From NCBI GenBank assembly GCA_963210315.1, contig OY723281.1, forward strand, positions 2,046,001 through 2,110,000: a stretch of 64,000 bases of DNA, given 5' to 3'. How positions within the stretch are numbered: position 1 is the first letter of the stretch; the number at the start of each line of letters is the position of its first letter. The position numbers and the translations under genes are program-made. The stretch comes from Rhynchopus euleeides (lineage: Eukaryota > Euglenozoa > Diplonemea > Diplonemida > Diplonemidae). Under the pieces are notes generated by a model, which saw only the letters and a program-made list of their open reading frames with translations, did not search any database and was not told the origin of the DNA. Of the stretch, positions 27,961 to 38,190 are shown in pieces.

Positions 27961-29820
27961 ATGGCGACGATGCGGTGTGTGGCGGGCGTTGCCCTGCTGG
28001 CAGCCTTGGTGCACGCCGAGGTGAACCTGCTGTGCGGGCTCAACAGCCGCTGCAAGTCTGTCGAGGAGGCGCGGCGTGTGGGGTTCGAGACGCTTGAATA
28101 CATGAAGAAGCACAGCCCGCTGGAGGGGATGCCGGACAGCAACCTCAAGAAGGTTGTCGAGCGTGAGTGCGCGCGTGTCTCGGACAAGTGGCCGTCCGAG
28201 CACACCCCCAGCAGGCGCTGGGTGTGCCTGAAGCACGGCCGCATCCTTGCCGAGGATCTGATGAAGCACGACACGATCAAGAGGGGCAAGAAGTGGTCGC
28301 GCAAGGACACAAAGGAGCTTGTCCCGAAGATTGGAACCGGCGTTTGGTTCCGTGTCGAGAACGGTAAGATTGTGAAGTCGATGTGGTATTCGAGGGACCG
28401 GGACATGTCGGTTCTCAAAATTCCTTTGCAGCAGACGCAGATGACGCTTGCCTACGCGGCGATGTTCGGTGCGTTTGACGGCCTCGCCTTCGAGTTCGTG
28501 ACGAAGGACTGCGACGGGTGCATGTGCAGCCCATTCGAGGGCCTTTCCAACCGGAGAGAAGAAGGCTTCAAGCACTTCCCCATCGCTGCCTACAACAAGA
28601 ACCGTGACGTGTGCGACTACATCAAGGCTGTCCCTGTCCAGCTCTGGCACCATGTATGGTCACCTAGAAGCAAGTACCCCAACCCGCCACCCGCATGGGA
28701 TACGCTCAACAACACCGCCTTCTTCCGTGGCGAGATCTGGAACGAGATGCGTGCGGGGCTGACCGCGATCAGCGCTTTGGACCTTGTGCCCGACACAGAC
28801 ATGGCGACCACAGGGAAGTGCAACTGGCTGGAGGAGCACATCGGAAACTGGCAGCGCAACCCCAACGCACCTGAGTGGACCAAGCTGCTGACGAAGAGGC
28901 ACACCGAGCCCAAGGATCAGGGGTCGATGTGCCGAGCGGAGCGTTTTGACTGGCTGGACCAGCTTAAGAAGTACAAGTACCACGTGTCGGCTGACGGGAT
29001 CTCTGTGGCAGTGCGGTTCTGGTGGACCCTGAAGGCAACTGGCGTGCTTGTGAGTGTCGAGAGTGCTCACGTTGACTTCTACGAAGACCAGATCATCCCG
29101 TTTGTGCACTTCCTGAGTGTGCCCAAGAATATACACGACATGCCCGAAAGCATGAACGCGGTGATGGCGTGGGCACGCAAGAACGACAACATCACACACC
29201 AGATCTCGAAGGAGGGCAACCTCTACTTCGAGGAGCACGCGTCCCCCGAGGCTCAGATGCTGTCCATCTCGCTGTACGGTGCCCTGATGGCAGAGCTGTG
29301 GGACGACTCCTTCAGCAACGACCCGCAGTACGACCTCGAGAAGGTGACCAAGCCCACCAAGGTTTACAACCACCCTGAGGGTCTCAACTGCATCTCTGGG
29401 AAGGACGCCGTGTTTCCTGACTGGCAAATCGGTGGGGGCTGCCACGACCAGAACTGGCCGGCCAGCCTTCCAGCCGCAATGATCGAGCGCTCTGTCGGCA
29501 CACCCCGGGTCGCCGCCGCTCCGCCCAGCACAGACACACCCAAGAGCACGTCTTCGTCGCAGATCGCCGAGCACACAGACACGAAGCCCACCTCCACGCC
29601 GTGCCCGCCCTGCCCTGAGGTGGCTGCTGCCCCGCTCCCCAACCTGGCCGGAGCCCAGTCTACCCAGGTGTCAGCCATGCCCTCCTGGATGGTGCTCATT
29701 GCCTTTGTTGCCGGTGCAGGCGCGCACGCCTCCCTGCGGCACGGAATCCCTCGCACTGCAGGTGCCGTCATCCTGCTGGTGATTGTGCTGGCAGGGCTGC
29801 TGCTCTTCTCTGTCGCTTGA
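27961..29820 (+). CDS. GT90 (CAP10-like) glycosyltransferase, copy 1, 619 aa
   Basis: A signal peptide (MRCVAGVALLAALVHA, about residues 4-19) is followed by the family's RWVCLKHGRILAEDL motif near 80. FFRGEIWNEMR lies at about 254-264, the SADGISVAVRFWW segment at about 343, and DQIIPFVHFLSVP at about 377-389: the sugar-donor pocket landmarks of GT90. A Thr/Ser/Pro stalk (about 515-560) and a hydrophobic C-terminal region with two helices (about 573-618) follow. The predicted topology is lumenal catalytic domain with a C-terminal anchor. It is the first of three tandem copies. The enzyme probably modifies secretory glycans; donor and acceptor are unknown. The family is about 90% identical but mosaic. 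Confidence 0.8.
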   Translation: MATMRCVAGVALLAALVHAEVNLLCGLNSRCKSVEEARRVGFETLEYMKKHSPLEGMPDSNLKKVVERECARVSDKWPSEHTPSRRWVCLKHGRILAEDLMKHDTIKRGKKWSRKDTKELVPKIGTGVWFRVENGKIVKSMWYSRDRDMSVLKIPLQQTQMTLAYAAMFGAFDGLAFEFVTKDCDGCMCSPFEGLSNRREEGFKHFPIAAYNKNRDVCDYIKAVPVQLWHHVWSPRSKYPNPPPAWDTLNNTAFFRGEIWNEMRAGLTAISALDLVPDTDMATTGKCNWLEEHIGNWQRNPNAPEWTKLLTKRHTEPKDQGSMCRAERFDWLDQLKKYKYHVSADGISVAVRFWWTLKATGVLVSVESAHVDFYEDQIIPFVHFLSVPKNIHDMPESMNAVMAWARKNDNITHQISKEGNLYFEEHASPEAQMLSISLYGALMAELWDDSFSNDPQYDLEKVTKPTKVYNHPEGLNCISGKDAVFPDWQIGGGCHDQNWPASLPAAMIERSVGTPRVAAAPPSTDTPKSTSSSQIAEHTDTKPTSTPCPPCPEVAAAPLPNLAGAQSTQVSAMPSWMVLIAFVAGAGAHASLRHGIPRTAGAVILLVIVLAGLLLFSVA

Positions 29821-31983
29821 CGATCCAGCGTGCTGTCGTGCTGTCTGCTTCGCCGCAGCAGCCCGCCCAGGTGTGGTGCAGTTGCAGCACTGCAGCTGCA
29901 GCCAGCTCAGTTCTCCCTCACAGCTCTGCAGCCGTGGTGCAGGCTTGTCTTTCCCACTGGTGAGGAATCCTTCTGTGGACCTGTCGCTCCAGACGACGGC
30001 ACCGCAGCAGGTTCTTGTTTGTAAGGTCAGGCGCTTGTTGAGATGGGGGTGCGACTGCAGCTGTGTTCTGCCTGTATATATCATGAATTATCTGTCCACC
30101 ACGACTAGCATCTGCAGCATGAGACAGGGTGGGGTGGTTACGCAAGAGGAATTCTATCCGCATCGGTATTGTCACGGCAGTGCCCACACCCGGCCTCATC
30201 CCCCTTGTCGCGTTTCTACCTTTTGTGCTGTGTTGATGCTGTGCCTTCTTGTGATTCCGTCTCAGGTGGGCTGGTCTGGAGAGGCATCAGGTGGCCCCTG
30301 TGCCACCTGGTGCCCTCCAGGTGCTGTCAGAGTCAAAAGGTGGGGTGCCAAAAGAGACCGGAATCCCCCATGCCATATCGTCGGAAGCAATTCTCTTCCG
30401 ACGAGACACGACTGCATCGTCAAGTGACCGACGTGTCTGTCACGTCAGCACTCTTGCTTGTCGGGCCCAGGACCTCTGCCGTGCGGCAGAGAAAAAACCC
30501 ATCTTGTTGTCGAATCACCCGTTGCCCGTACAACCCGACAGTCGCGTACGACGGAGTACAGCTCGAACAGGCACGCGGAAAGCCTGGTGCACGGCACCCT
30601 TGGGTCAGGAGTGGCACACTCCGCATCTGTCCGTCCCACAGTTGCACCAGTTGCAGCAGGCCCCTCAACTTCGCCGTGGGAATCACTGCAATCTCGACCT
30701 GGATATGAATTTCGAGATACTCCCCTCGAAACTAATGGCGGGGGAAAGATATACACTCGCTGAACGCCATCCCTTCACCTCATCGTACTCTCAGCACAAA
30801 GACAGACTTGTTTCAAACTGTCGTGCACCCTGCACCGCACTCCCACTGCATCCAAGGACGATGCCAAAAGCGCCGAGTACCCTCCAATGGGCCAAACTCT
30901 GCGCTTCCACAGCGGCCCGCCACTTCACCCGGTCGTACCCCCCTTGGGCCAGGTTGTGTTGAAGGAGTGGTTAGCCACCTTCAGGCAGCCACGGAAGGTT
31001 ATGGCCACGCGCACGGGATACCTTGCGGAACAATCAACCTTCAGCATGGACTCACCGAGGACGACAGCTCTGAAGACCCTTTCACCCGCCAACTAACCCG
31101 GAGGTTACCAGAGAGAGGAAAGGCCTTGGAAAGGCAAAGCTTCCGAAACCGGAGGATGTCAATCGCGGTGTGCCTCCTGGTGGCTGAAGAACCACAACTC
31201 AGGTCCCCCAAAATCCCCAAAAGGGGGCACGGACACCCCTAAGGGATCTCTGACTACGAATGAATCACGGAATACGGGGGCTTCTGCTACACCAACAGTG
31301 TGGTGAAAATTCCGGGATCTCAGAGCGAGTGGTTGTACTTCTTGGTCGCTTCCACTATCTCGTTCACATGACACATATGGCACGAACGTCCTGAAGTGTC
31401 TTCCCCTTCAGCTTCGTGCTCTTTGCCCCCCGCGTGGTTGCGTTACGTCCCGACCTCGACGATGCACGATATTTGCACAGCATGTCCTTGGTGGTCTTTC
31501 CGGCCGTGCTTGCAGGCCATGCGATGCGTGGTGTATTGCCTTCCTCACCACATAGCCCTTGCCGACCATCGGAGACACGTCGACTGTCGTAGCTCTTGTG
31601 TGCCGTCATTGCATTGATGGGTTTTAACGGTCTTCGGCGATCGGCCTTGGCCTCGCCTTCGGGCTTGGCCTTCGTCTCGTTTGTGTGAGAGTTTGTTCGA
31701 AGCTTGTACCGTCAGGTGCGGTTCCTTTCCATGTGAGAGCATTGTGCAGGTTGCTCAATCTCATCACCATCTTCGTCGTCGCTGTCGCTCATCCCATGTC
31801 TTGCTCGATGTACACGGTTGGGAGGGGGGTTAGTTTGTATGCGGCAGCCTGATGTGTTCCAAATATTCTCTTCCTCCTCTCCGGAGGCGCTACTCCTAAT
31901 ATGGAAGACAAGAGGTCATGTACAGTCTACGTACGTTTATTTTCCCCCGCTGTGCTGCATCACCACCCCCGCCCACAGGAGAA
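29821..31983. other. Intergenic region with an uncharacterised ORF pair
   Basis: About 29821-30010 is a 3' region shared with the second copy (33841-34010). Frames at 30291-30962 and, in another phase, 30808-31242 are open but unlike any family I know, and they have no clear start context. About 31300-31365 holds an inverted copy of the dispersed repeat seen at 7020. The rest shows nothing recognisable. Confidence 0.4.
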
Positions 31984-33840
31984 ATGGCGACGATGCGGTG
32001 TGTGGCGGGCGTTGCCCTGCTGGCAGCCTTGGTGCACGCCGAGGTGAACCTGCTGTGCGGGCTCAACAGCCGCTGCAAGTCTGTCGAGGAGGCGCGGCGT
32101 GTGGGGTTCGAGACGCTTGAATACATGAAGAAGCACAGCCCGCTGGAGGGGATGCCGGACAGCAACCTCAAGAAGGTTGTCGAGCGTGAGTGCGCGCGTG
32201 TCTCGGACAAGTGGCCGTCCGAGCACACCCCCAGCAGGCGCTGGGTGTGCCTGAAGCACGGCCGCATCCTTGCCGAGGATCTGATGAAGCACGACACGAT
32301 CAAGAGGGGCAAGAAGTGGTCGCGCAAGGACACGAAGGAGCTTGTCCCGAAGATTGGAACCGGCGTCTGGTTCCGTGTCGAGAACGGTAAGATTGTGAAG
32401 TCGATGTGGTATTCGAGGGACCGGGACATGTCGGTTCTCAAAATTCCTTTGCAGCAGACGCAGATGACGCTTGCCTACGCGGCGATGTTCGGTGCTTTTG
32501 ACGGCCTCACCTTCGAGTTCGTGACGAAGGACTGCGACGGGTGTCTGTGCAGCCCATTCGAGGGGCACCGGAACCGCCAGCAGGAAGGCTTCAAGCACTT
32601 CCCCATCGCTGCCTACAACAAGAACCGTGACGTGTGCGACTACATCAAGGCTGTCCCTGTCCAGCTCTGGCACCATGTGTGGTCACCGACCGAGAAGTAC
32701 CCCAACCCGCCACCCGCATGGGATACGCTCAACAACACCGCCTTCTTCCGTGGCGAGATCTGGAACGAGATGCGTGCGGGTCTGGTTGCCATCAGCGCTT
32801 TGGACCTTGTGCCCGACACAGACATGGCGACTGCGGGGTGTGACCGGATACACTCATACGTGCAGAATTGGTGGCGCAACCGCCACGGACCTCAGTGGAC
32901 GAGGAAGCTGACGAAGAGCCACAACGAGCCTAAGCTGAGTGGGTCGATGTGCCGTCCAGGGCGCACTGAATGGGTGGAGCAGCTGAAGAAGTACAAGTAC
33001 CACGTGTCGGCTGACGGGATCTCTGTGGCAGTGCGGTTCTGGTGGACCCTGAAGGCAACTGGCGTGCTTGTGAGTGTCGAGAGTGCTCACGTTGACTTCT
33101 ACGAAGACCAGATCATCCCGTTTGTGCACTTCCTGAGTGTGCCCAAGAATATACACGACATGCCCGAAAGCATGAACGCGGTGATGGCGTGGGCACGCAA
33201 GAACGACAACATCACACACCAGATCTCGAAGGAGGGCAACCTCTACTTCGAGGAGCACGCGTCCCCCGAGGCTCAGATGCTGTCCATCTCGCTGTACGGT
33301 GCCCTGATGGCAGAGCTGTGGGACGACTCCTTCAGCAACGACCCGCAGTACGACCTCGAGAAGGTGACCAAGCCCACGAGGGTGTCGAACCACCCTGAGG
33401 GCCTCAACTGCATCTCTGGGAAGGACGCCGTGTTCCCCGACTGGGGCATGGGAGGAGGATGCCACGACCAGAAGTACCCTGCCAGCCTCCCAGCCGCAAT
33501 GATCGAGCGCTCTGTCGGCACACCCCGGGTCGCCGCCGCTCCGCCCAGCACAGACACACCCAAGAGCACGTCTTCGTCGCAGATCGCCGAGCACACAGAC
33601 ACGAAGCCCACCTCCACGCCGTGCCCGCCCTGCCCTGAGGTGGCTGCTGCCCCGCTCCCCAACCTGGCCGGAGCCCAGTCGACCCAGGTGTCAGCCATGC
33701 CCTCCTCGATGGTGCTCATTGCCTTTGTTGCCGGTGCAGGCGCGCACGCCTCCCTGCGGCACGGAATCCCTCGCACTGCAGGTGCCGTCATCCTGCTGGT
33801 GAGTGTGCTGGCAGGGCTGCTGCTGTTCTCTGTCGCTTGA
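31984..33840 (+). CDS. GT90 (CAP10-like) glycosyltransferase, copy 2, 618 aa
   Basis: The ATG at 31984 is used although the frame is open back to 31918, because the sequence just before it (CCCACAGGAGAA) matches the other copies. It has the same signal peptide, RWVC, FRGEIWNEMR, ADGISVAVRF and VHFLSVP landmarks as copy 1. It differs from copy 1 in discrete blocks: the patch around GHRNRQQEG, the segment after DTDMATAG (about 50 residues, quite different), and the GMGGGCHDQKYP patch. The C-terminal stalk and membrane anchor are almost identical to copy 1. The predicted protein is lumenal with a C-terminal anchor. Confidence 0.8.
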   Translation: MATMRCVAGVALLAALVHAEVNLLCGLNSRCKSVEEARRVGFETLEYMKKHSPLEGMPDSNLKKVVERECARVSDKWPSEHTPSRRWVCLKHGRILAEDLMKHDTIKRGKKWSRKDTKELVPKIGTGVWFRVENGKIVKSMWYSRDRDMSVLKIPLQQTQMTLAYAAMFGAFDGLTFEFVTKDCDGCLCSPFEGHRNRQQEGFKHFPIAAYNKNRDVCDYIKAVPVQLWHHVWSPTEKYPNPPPAWDTLNNTAFFRGEIWNEMRAGLVAISALDLVPDTDMATAGCDRIHSYVQNWWRNRHGPQWTRKLTKSHNEPKLSGSMCRPGRTEWVEQLKKYKYHVSADGISVAVRFWWTLKATGVLVSVESAHVDFYEDQIIPFVHFLSVPKNIHDMPESMNAVMAWARKNDNITHQISKEGNLYFEEHASPEAQMLSISLYGALMAELWDDSFSNDPQYDLEKVTKPTRVSNHPEGLNCISGKDAVFPDWGMGGGCHDQKYPASLPAAMIERSVGTPRVAAAPPSTDTPKSTSSSQIAEHTDTKPTSTPCPPCPEVAAAPLPNLAGAQSTQVSAMPSSMVLIAFVAGAGAHASLRHGIPRTAGAVILLVSVLAGLLLFSVA

Positions 33841-35975
33841 CGGGCCAGCGTGCTGTCGTGCTGTCTGCTTCGCCGCAGCAGCCCGCCCAGGTGTGGTGCA
33901 GCTGCAGCCAGCTCAGTTCTCCCTCACAGCTCTGCAGCTGTGCTACAGGCTTGTCTTTCCCACTGGTGAGGAATCCTTCTGTGGACCTGTCGCTCCAGAC
34001 GATGACACAGCGCGCCAGAGGGTTGTGCCCAGCGTAGGATTGCTGCGTTTGCTGTGCCCTCAGACCTGAATCCTGCTTCTCCGTCTGGCCTCAGCTTCCC
34101 AGCCCTCCCCTACCCCACTCCAGTGAGCAGGCTCTGAGGGTGGTGGGCGGGGCCACCTTTGTGTGTGCCTGTGGCAGTCGAGGCAGCATCGCTGCGCTGT
34201 GCGGTGTGCACTTATCAAAATCTGTGTATCATGTGCGTTTGTGTGCGTGTGTGCTCTTTGTGTGTGTTGTGACTGAATTGAACGAGCATAGATCCCCTCC
34301 GACCGCCTCACTCCCGGAAAAACCCCCAAGGCGTGACACCGGTTATATTGCGCACTCTTCGTCCTCCCGCCATCTCTCAGGAAAAAATACAGGGGGGTAG
34401 TCGGACCATGTGGTTGTCACGGGTGGGGTTGGAGAAGGAGAACAGGTAGAAATGAAGCGAAAGTCCAAGCACTGACACGTGGAATCAAGAAAAAGGGCGG
34501 AAGAATCGCCCCCCTTGCTGCGACAAAGGCACGTACAGTAATAGTCGGGCCGCTCCAAGAGTCTTGAGGACTGTGTGTGTGTTGACTAAATTGAATGAGA
34601 AATTAGGGCGCACTTCCTCCACCTCCTGCCTTCCTGAAAGAACACCGGTTTCGACACGTCGTCTTCATGTCACCGCTCCGCCCAGTCCCTTCTTTTCAGC
34701 GAAACACCGGGGACATACCAGTGCTTGAATAAGCCCTCCCTAGCCTGCCAGGCTCGGTGGTGCTACGGTGGGGTCCAGAGTCTTACTGTAGTAGAAAGGT
34801 TAGGAAAAAAATGTCGCCAGTGGATCCCTGTGGAAGGGCCCAAAGACAGGCACGCGCAGTCGACACTGAGGAGGGGGAACAGATCCGTCTCTCGCTGCCT
34901 CGGGCCTACTCTTTGCCCCCCCCCTTTATTGCGGCAAGGTCATCAGCTCGCTTCATGGTATTCTCGGGCTACCTGGGACCCCCGTGTTGAAGCCCCCCCC
35001 CTAGGCTAGCCTAGGCCATATCGGGGTCGGGCAGGGGGGTCCAAAGGGACTCAAGAATCAACACATATAGGGCCTCAAAGTGCGTCGCTGTGTGCGTGTG
35101 GGCAGTCGGGCTAGCCTCAGGGGTTACCTCGGCTTGACACTCCTCATTGTCAGTGGCCTGATCACGGTTTTGGATTGTGCAGTTCGCCTTTGTATGAATG
35201 CATGTATGAGTCGATAATGTGCTCTTCCACGACAACCCTGCCCCTTTTCTGTGTTGTCTAGCTGTCTCACGCACACATGTGCTCCACACCCACAGCTAGG
35301 GTTGTGTGGAAGCGTCAACGCATCAAATGTGGAAGAATGCATCACGGCTGTTGCTACGCTTTTCTGAAATAAGGTGAAAGCCGCCGACCTTTTCCAACTT
35401 TCCTTTCGTGAATCCCCCCGCCCCCCCACCACACCCTGTGCGTTTTCTCTCTCTCTCTCTCTCGTATGCTTTAAGTGTGAATATCCCCGTACCTGGGACC
35501 CCCCGTGTTTAGGCCCCCCCCTGGAGGCCAATTTCGGCCAGGGGGGGCTTAAACACGGGGGTGGCACGGTGTAGACCAACGTGACCTTGCGCCTCCAGAA
35601 CAGCCCACCCCCGTGTTTAGGCCCCCCTGTGGTTAAGCCCCCGCTCCCTGCCAGACCCCCAGGGGGGGGCCTAAACACGGAGGGTCCCAGGTAACGAAGA
35701 TACCCGCACCACCCCCTCTCTCTCTCTGGGTAGGTGCAGCGTGACGGGGGCTATTCGATTGTATATGACGGCGGATGCAGGTGAGGACAACGAGTTTTGG
35801 CAGTCGTCGCTGGTCTCCTCGATCTCATGTGGACCCACCCCACCCCCTCCCGCCACCGAAATGCAAGGGCATCTCGAGTTGCTGCTCGACACTGCATCTG
35901 CCGGACTACCACCCCACTCCTGCCACCACCCTCCCCGCTGCATCACCACCCCCGCCCACAGGAGAAGTGGCGACG
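33841..35975. other. Intergenic region with repeats and a TA-flanked MITE
   Basis: About 33841-34010 is the GT90 3' region shared with copy 1. About 34970-35000 resembles one end of the MITE at 35492. About 35265-35365 is a dispersed intergenic repeat. CT repeats lie at about 35447-35463. No gene was seen. Confidence 0.45.
35492..35691. mobile_element. 200-bp MITE with TA target duplication
   Basis: The termini are CCTGGGACCCCCCGTGTTTA (left) and, as reverse complement of the right end, CCTGGGACCCTCCGTGTTTA, flanked by TA at 35490-35491 and 35692-35693. A related sequence without the insert occurs at about 55311-55355 (GTGTGAATATCCCCG, AA, ACGAAAATACCCGCACC), where the TA reads AA. The TA duplication suggests a Tc1/mariner-type mobiliser. 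Confidence 0.8.
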
Positions 35976-37757
35976 ATGCGGTGTGTGGCGGGCGTTGCCC
36001 TGCTGGCAGCCTTGGTGCACGCCGAGGTGAACCTGCTGTGCGGGCTCAACAGCCGCTGCAAGTCTGTCGAGGAGGCGCGGCGTGTGGGGTTCGAGACGCT
36101 TGAATACATGAAGAAGCACAGCCCGCTGGAGGGGATGCCGGACAGCAACCTCAAGAAGGTTGTCGAGCGTGAGTGCGCGCGTGTCTCAGACAAGTGGCCG
36201 TCCGAGCACACCCCCAGCAGGCGCTGGGTGTGCCTGAAGCACGGCCGCATCCTTGCCGAGGATCTGATGAAGCACGACACGGTCAAGAGGGGCGAGAAGT
36301 GGTCGCGCAAGGACACAAAGGAGCTTGTCCCGAAGATTGGAACCGGCGTCTGGTTCCGTGTCGAGAACGGGAAGATTGTGAAGTCGATGTGGTATTCGAG
36401 GGACCGGCCGATGTCGGACCTCAACATTCCTTTGCAGCAGACGCAGATGACGCTTGCCTACGCGGCGATGTTCGGTGCTTTTGACGGCCTCACCTTCGAG
36501 TTCGTGACGAAGGACTGCGACGGGTGCACATGCAGCCCATTCGAGGGCCTTTCCAACCGCAGGGAAGAAGGCTTCAAGCACTTCCCCATCGCTGCCTACA
36601 ACAAGAACCGTGACGTGTGCGACTACATCAAGGCTGTCCCTGTCCAGCTCTGGCACCATGTGTGGTCACCGACCGAGAAGTACCCCAACCCGCCACCCGC
36701 ATGGGATACGCTCAACAACACCGCCTTCTTCCGTGGCGAGATCTGGAACGATATGCGTGCGGGTCTGGTTGCCATCAGCGCTTTGGACCTTGTGCCCGAT
36801 ACAGACATGGCGACCACAGGGCAGTGCAGGATGATTGGGGATTACGTTGACCGGTGGCAGAGCAGCCCCGACGCACCTGAGTGGACGAAGGTGCTCACGA
36901 GGAGGCACACCGAGCCCAAGGATCAGGGGTCGATGTGCCGAGCGGACCGTTTTGAATGGCTGGACCAGCTGAAGAAGTACAAGTACCACGTGTCGGCTGA
37001 CGGGATCTCTGTGGCAGTGCGGTTCTGGTGGACCCTGAAGGCAACTGGCGTGCTTGTGAGTGTCGAGAGTGCTCACGTTGACTTCTACGAAGACCAGATC
37101 ATCCCGTTTGTGCACTTCCTGAGTGTGCCCAAGAATATACACGACATGCCCGAAAGCATGAACGCGGTGATGGCGTGGGCACGCAAGAACGACAACATCA
37201 CACACCAGATCTCGAAGGAGGGCAACCTCTACTTCGAGGAGCACGCTTCCCCCGAGGCTCAGATGCTGTCCATCTCGCTGTACGGTGCGCTGATGGCAGA
37301 GCTGTGGGACGACTCCTTCAGCAACTGCCCGCAGTACGACATCGAGAAGGTGACCACACCCACCAAGGTTTACAACCACCCTGAGGGTCTCAACTGCATC
37401 TCTGGGAAGGACGCCGTGTTCCCCGACTGGGGCATGGGAGGAGGATGCCACGACCAGAAGTACCCTGCTAGCCTCCCAGCCGCAATGATCGAGCGCTCTG
37501 TCGGCACACCCCGGATCGCACTGCCTCGTAAGAACGCCACTACTGTCACCGGGTCCCCCTGCTTTGAGCTTCAATCTGCTCTGCTGTCGGATGCACACAG
37601 GGCACCCCCAGCAAAGCTGTCGATCACACACGGCCTGGTGGCCTTCCTCGTCGGCATTGCCTTTCAGTCCCTCGTGCGCTTTGAGGTTCCTCGCCGCGTC
37701 GCTGTTCTTTATATCGTCCTCACCTTCTGCGCCTCGCTTCTTGGGCCTATTTTGTAG
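35976..37757 (+). CDS. GT90 (CAP10-like) glycosyltransferase, copy 3, 593 aa, divergent C-terminus
   Basis: The first ATG of the other copies (MATMRC) is GTG here, so I start at the next ATG (35976), which begins MRCVAGVALL and keeps the signal peptide intact. The frame is also open upstream to an ATG at 35775, less likely since it would cross the acceptor CCCACAG (AG at 35960-35961). The catalytic landmarks are as in copy 1. The tail after TPRIALPRKN is unrelated to copies 1 and 2: a short stalk, then hydrophobic segments HGLVAFLVGIAF and VAVLYIVLTFCASLLGPIL. Anchoring seems conserved by function rather than by sequence. Confidence 0.78.
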   Translation: MRCVAGVALLAALVHAEVNLLCGLNSRCKSVEEARRVGFETLEYMKKHSPLEGMPDSNLKKVVERECARVSDKWPSEHTPSRRWVCLKHGRILAEDLMKHDTVKRGEKWSRKDTKELVPKIGTGVWFRVENGKIVKSMWYSRDRPMSDLNIPLQQTQMTLAYAAMFGAFDGLTFEFVTKDCDGCTCSPFEGLSNRREEGFKHFPIAAYNKNRDVCDYIKAVPVQLWHHVWSPTEKYPNPPPAWDTLNNTAFFRGEIWNDMRAGLVAISALDLVPDTDMATTGQCRMIGDYVDRWQSSPDAPEWTKVLTRRHTEPKDQGSMCRADRFEWLDQLKKYKYHVSADGISVAVRFWWTLKATGVLVSVESAHVDFYEDQIIPFVHFLSVPKNIHDMPESMNAVMAWARKNDNITHQISKEGNLYFEEHASPEAQMLSISLYGALMAELWDDSFSNCPQYDIEKVTTPTKVYNHPEGLNCISGKDAVFPDWGMGGGCHDQKYPASLPAAMIERSVGTPRIALPRKNATTVTGSPCFELQSALLSDAHRAPPAKLSITHGLVAFLVGIAFQSLVRFEVPRRVAVLYIVLTFCASLLGPIL

Positions 37758-37911
37758 GACTCTTGTGTCGTGTTGTGTCTATGTGACTCTTCTGACATAT
37801 CGTCAGAGGAACTCGGGGGTGTGTGTGTGGGTGCATCCCTTCCACAGCCTTTGGAACAAACGTGCCTCCCGGCGGATTGCGGCTCTTCTTTTTTTTTTTC
37901 GAAGACAGGTG

Positions 37912-38190
37912 TGATCGAGGTAGTGGAAAGCGATCAACAAGTACAACCACTCTCTCTGAAATCTCAGAATTCTACCTCACCCCCCTTTTCCCGTTTCTAT
38001 CCTCCGACACAAACAGAGACTCAATAATTTTTACGCACACTTGTGAGCAGAGAATGTCACTTCACCACAGCCAAACGTGCTCCGCACACCCTAGCCTCCC
38101 CCATCACAGGAGTTGAGGCTTTGTGTGTTGAAGCGTCAACCCATCACAAACAAATACGAGCAAAGAGCGGCTGTACTGAAGTGACATTTT
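37912..38190 (+). repeat. Dispersed intergenic repeat, composite copy
   Basis: 37912-38035 matches 7020-7140; 38050-38190 matches 8790-8905. The order and orientation of the two parts are the same as their order at 7.0 and 8.8 kb. Confidence 0.65.

Noticed and set aside
31364..31742. Minus-strand frames with Lys/Arg-rich sequence
   Set aside because: Short and overlapping in two phases, without motif or acceptor; not strong enough to call a gene.
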